Shown in pieces: positions 61,838-64,000 of a DNA stretch of 64,000 nt (position 1 is its first letter; each line of letters begins with the position of its first letter). This stretch comes from an uncultured Roseateles sp. Its GTDB lineage: Bacteria; Pseudomonadota; Gammaproteobacteria; Burkholderiales; Burkholderiaceae_C. The DNA lies in the NCBI RefSeq assembly GCF_963422335.1, contig NZ_OY729424.1:682001-746000 (forward strand). Reading direction: 5' to 3'. The position numbers and the translations under genes are program-made. The notes under the pieces were generated by a model that was not told where the DNA came from, did not search any database, and saw nothing but the letters and a program-made list of their open reading frames with translations.

Positions 61838-62848
61838 TCAGGTCTTGGCCAGGCGGGCGCCGGGCGGCTGCCAGACGATCTCGGCCACCTGCACCGGCTT
61901 CGGTATCAGGCCGATGCGGGCAAAGGCGTCGGCCACGCGCTGCTGGTCGGCCACCACCTGGGCCCCGACCGGCGTGACCGGGCTCGAGGGCCGGCGCGAC
62001 AGCAGCAGATGCACGGTGGCCAGGCTCAGGCCGCTGAAGTCAGACAGGTACTGCGCCGTCTCCTTGCGATGGCTCTGCCAGTAGTCATTGGCCCGGCTCA
62101 GCTCGGCCAGCAGGGCCAGCACCGTCTGCGGATGGTTCTGGGCGAACGGGCGTGAGGCCAGGTAGAAGGAGTTGTTGCCCGACAGGCCCTCGCCGGTGGC
62201 CAGCACGCGGGGCGCCACGTCCAGCTCGGTGGCGGCATAGAACGGGTCCCAGATCACCCAGGCGTCGATGGCGCCGCGCTCGAACGCGGCCCGCGCGTCG
62301 GCCGGCGTCAGATAGACCGGGTTGATATCGCTCCACTGCAGGCCGGCCTGCTCCACCGCGCGCACCAGCACATAGTGCGAGCTGGAGCCCTTCTGCAGAC
62401 CGATGCGGCGGCCCTTCAGATCAGCCAGCGTGCGCAGCGGCGAGCTCGGCTTGACCAGGATGGCGCTGCTCAGCGGCTTGGGTGGCTCGACGCCGACATA
62501 GACCAGGTCCTTGCCGGCGGCCTGGGCAAACACCGGCGGCGAGTCGCCGGTGAGGCCGAAGTCCAGGCTGCCGGCGGCCAGGGCCTCCAGCAGCTGCGGA
62601 CCGGCCGGAAAATCCACCCAGCTGACCTTGGTGTTGGGGTACTTCTTCTCCAGCACCGCCTGGCTCTTCAGTATCGCCAGATTGACCGCGCTCTTCTGGA
62701 AGCCTATGCGCAGCTGGGCCGGTGCGGGCTCGTCAGTCCTGCCCGCCGCCGGGCTGGCCTTGGCCAGCAGCAGGGCCAGGCCCGCCACGGCCGCCTGCAG
62801 CAGGCTGCGTCGGCCCGGGGCGAAGCCATATCCACTGTCCTTGCTCAT
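61838..62848 (-). CDS. ssuA: Aliphatic sulfonate-binding protein, SsuA family (copy 2)
   Basis: 336 residues from ATG 62848 with GAGG eight bases upstream. A twin-arginine-like start (GRRSLLQAAVAGLALLLA) precedes the mature protein; the RR motif may indicate Tat export. SsuA/TauA features: LRIGFQKSAVNLAILKSQ, FPAGPQLLEALAAGSLDFGLTGDSPPVFAQA, and AIDAWVIWDPFYAATE. It is a paralogue of the following gene, sharing PAGPQLLE and the WVIWDPF motif, with ligand-site differences. Confidence 0.9.
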   Translation of the reverse strand: MSKDSGYGFAPGRRSLLQAAVAGLALLLAKASPAAGRTDEPAPAQLRIGFQKSAVNLAILKSQAVLEKKYPNTKVSWVDFPAGPQLLEALAAGSLDFGLTGDSPPVFAQAAGKDLVYVGVEPPKPLSSAILVKPSSPLRTLADLKGRRIGLQKGSSSHYVLVRAVEQAGLQWSDINPVYLTPADARAAFERGAIDAWVIWDPFYAATELDVAPRVLATGEGLSGNNSFYLASRPFAQNHPQTVLALLAELSRANDYWQSHRKETAQYLSDFSGLSLATVHLLLSRRPSSPVTPVGAQVVADQQRVADAFARIGLIPKPVQVAEIVWQPPGARLAKT

Positions 62849-62862
62849 GCTCGGTGCCTCCC

Positions 62863-63846
62863 TCAGTTGCTGGCGGTCTTGACGCCGGCCGGCAGCGCAT
62901 CGGAGATGCGTATCGCCTTCGGTATCAGCTTCAGCTCGAAGAACACGTCGGCAATCTTCTGCTGCTCGGTGGCAACCAGCGGCGAGATCGGCTTGATGCC
63001 GTAGGCAAAGCGTTGCGCCGCCAGCTCGGCGACGTTCAGATCCAGGCCCAGCTGCGGGGCCAGTTGTTGCGCCACCTCCTTGGGCCTGCCATCGGCCCAG
63101 CGGTCGAGCCGGGCCAGCTCGTCGATGATGGCCTGCACCACGTCCGGGCGGCGCTCGGCGTACGGCCGGGCGGCCAGGTAGAACTGGTGGTTGGCGACCA
63201 CGCCCTTGCCATCGGCCAGCACGCGGGCCCCGACCTGCTTCTCGGCGGCGGCGAGGAAGGGGTCCCAGATCACCCAGGCATCGACGGCGCCCTTCTCGAA
63301 CGCGGCGCGGGCATCGGCCGGCGGCAGGAACACGGTCTGCACATCGGTGTACTTCAGGCCCGCCTTCTCCAGCAGCTTGACGAGCAGGAAGTGGACGTTG
63401 GAGCCCTTGTTCAGCGCGACCTTTTTGCCCTTCAGATCGGCCACCGTCTTGATCGCCGAGTCCTTCAGCACCACCACCGCTTCGGCGGCGGGCGCCGGTG
63501 GCTGATTGGCGACATAGGCCAGGTCGGCACCGGCCGCCTGGGCGAAGATCGGCGGCGCCTCGCCCACCGTGCCGAAGTCGATCGCGCCGACGTTCAGGCC
63601 TTCCAGCAGCTGCGGGCCAGCCGGGAACTCGGTCCACTTGACGGTGATGCCCTGTGGCGCCAGGCGCTTCTCCAGGTCACCACGGGCCTTCAGCAGGGTC
63701 AGCGTGCCGTACTTCTGATAGCCGATGCGCAGCGTTTCTTCCTTCTTCTGCGCCAGTGCGGCGCCGGACAGGGAGACGGCAGCAAAGGCGGCAAGCACCG
63801 CATTGATGCGGCGGCGGCGCAGGCCGGGATGGGTGAACAGGGACAT
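62863..63846 (-). CDS. Aliphatic sulfonate-binding protein, SsuA family (copy 1)
   Basis: 327 residues, the first gene of the visible ssu operon. Signal peptide MSLFTHPGLRRRRINAVLAAFAAVSLSGAALAQ. SsuA-type segments: LRIGYQKYGTLTLLKARGDLEK, FPAGPQLLEGLNVGAIDFGTVGEAPPIFAQA, AVDAWVIWDPFLAAAE. The next gene is a second binding protein, so the operon can probably take in two kinds of sulfonates through the same SsuBC. RBS AAAGGAAC is present. Another upstream gene may lie outside the window. Confidence 0.9.
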   Translation of the reverse strand: MSLFTHPGLRRRRINAVLAAFAAVSLSGAALAQKKEETLRIGYQKYGTLTLLKARGDLEKRLAPQGITVKWTEFPAGPQLLEGLNVGAIDFGTVGEAPPIFAQAAGADLAYVANQPPAPAAEAVVVLKDSAIKTVADLKGKKVALNKGSNVHFLLVKLLEKAGLKYTDVQTVFLPPADARAAFEKGAVDAWVIWDPFLAAAEKQVGARVLADGKGVVANHQFYLAARPYAERRPDVVQAIIDELARLDRWADGRPKEVAQQLAPQLGLDLNVAELAAQRFAYGIKPISPLVATEQQKIADVFFELKLIPKAIRISDALPAGVKTASN

Positions 63847-64000
63847 GAGATGTTCCTTTGAAGCGTGAAGGCAAAAAGAAGCCCCCCGGGGTCCACAGAC
63901 CTCGGCTCACACCATTGCGGGGGGCGGGCTCACGAGAGCAGTTCCTTGGGTTTGGGCCCAAGAAGGAGACAACAACCGATTCAGGCGCTACATCGCTCGG
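63847..64000. other. Upstream region of the ssu operon, cut by the window edge
   Basis: 154 bases. It contains inverted sequences: CCCCCC and GGGGGG with a GTCCACAGAC stem between, and a TTGGGCCCAA palindrome near 63951-63960. These could be leader hairpins or a terminator of an upstream gene. An AGAAGGAGA word near 63961 faces rightwards. No sulfur-type motif like those at 4.2 and 11.4 kb is obvious within the window. Confidence 0.35.

Noticed and set aside
61838..63637. Apparent 599-residue ORF containing SsuA
   Set aside because: The N-terminal 260 residues are the shifted shadow of the upstream SsuA copy; the real gene starts at 62848 with a ribosome site and a signal peptide.

Overview
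The window is high-GC, gene-dense chromosomal DNA from a Gram-negative betaproteobacterium. The order Burkholderiales is likely, perhaps near Roseateles, Rubrivivax or Pelomonas. This is inferred from the Bug/TctC binding protein, the Burkholderiales-type porin, the cysTWAB layout and the codon bias; no rRNA is present to confirm it. I see no rRNA, tRNA or CRISPR array. Most intergenic gaps are short. The one region that looks acquired is about 43.6-48.65 kb.

Layout. (1) 0.3-4.1 kb, minus strand: a tightly overlapping sulfate transport operon, cysT-cysW-cysA-cysB, with a terminator-like hairpin downstream. (2) 4.3-11.25 kb, minus: a small 52-aa gene, then an organosulfur scavenging operon: an SfnB/DszC-type flavin oxidoreductase, MetN, MetI, two MetQ-like binding proteins and a TonB-dependent receptor. 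(3) 11.4-22.4 kb, plus: a large lipoprotein followed by a long run of small housekeeping or accessory enzymes (NTF2-like, Nudix, S9 peptidase, glyoxalase-like, SDR, three GNATs, YCII, PPOX-type). (4) 22.4-24.9 kb: an ECF sigma/anti-sigma pair divergent from a SUMF1-domain protein. (5) 25.0-27.9 kb, plus: a second metNIQ operon and a thioredoxin-like gene. (6) 27.9-33.6 kb: a family-3 binding protein without a signal peptide, a dienelactone hydrolase, an MFS transporter, a PEP-CTERM protein, a molbindin and a serine beta-lactamase-like hydrolase. (7) 33.6-43.6 kb: a LysR regulator divergent from a catabolic cluster: PrpF-like isomerase joined in frame to a TctC binding protein, porin, mesaconyl-CoA-hydratase-like protein, class III CoA transferase, CitE-like lyase, fumarase-superfamily lyase and amidase. 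It resembles itaconate/mesaconate (C5 dicarboxylate) degradation plus extra steps. (8) 43.7-48.65 kb: an IS1182-like element with inverted repeats and a 4-bp target duplication, two orphan secreted proteins and hairpin-rich spacers. (9) 48.65-52.9 kb: an M20 amidohydrolase and a single ORF joining diaminopropionate ammonia-lyase to a carbamoylase-type M20 hydrolase, divergent from an Lrp-type regulator. (10) 53.4-56.2 kb: a TetR gene, an SDR and a MATE pump, with near-identical perfect palindromes before tetR and before the SDR. (11) 56.2-58.9 kb: a Ser/Thr kinase. (12) 58.9-63.85 kb, minus: ssu genes for alkanesulfonates with two tandem SsuA-type binding proteins.

The unifying theme is sulfur acquisition: sulfate (cys), sulfonates (ssu), and two separate Met-type importers, one coupled to a desulfurising flavoenzyme and an outer-membrane receptor. 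CysB is encoded here and is a natural candidate to coordinate these loci. The most novel-looking items are the PrpF-TctC continuous ORF with its surrounding pathway, the DpaL-carbamoylase fusion, the SfnB-MetNIQ-TonB operon, and the paired TetR palindromes.
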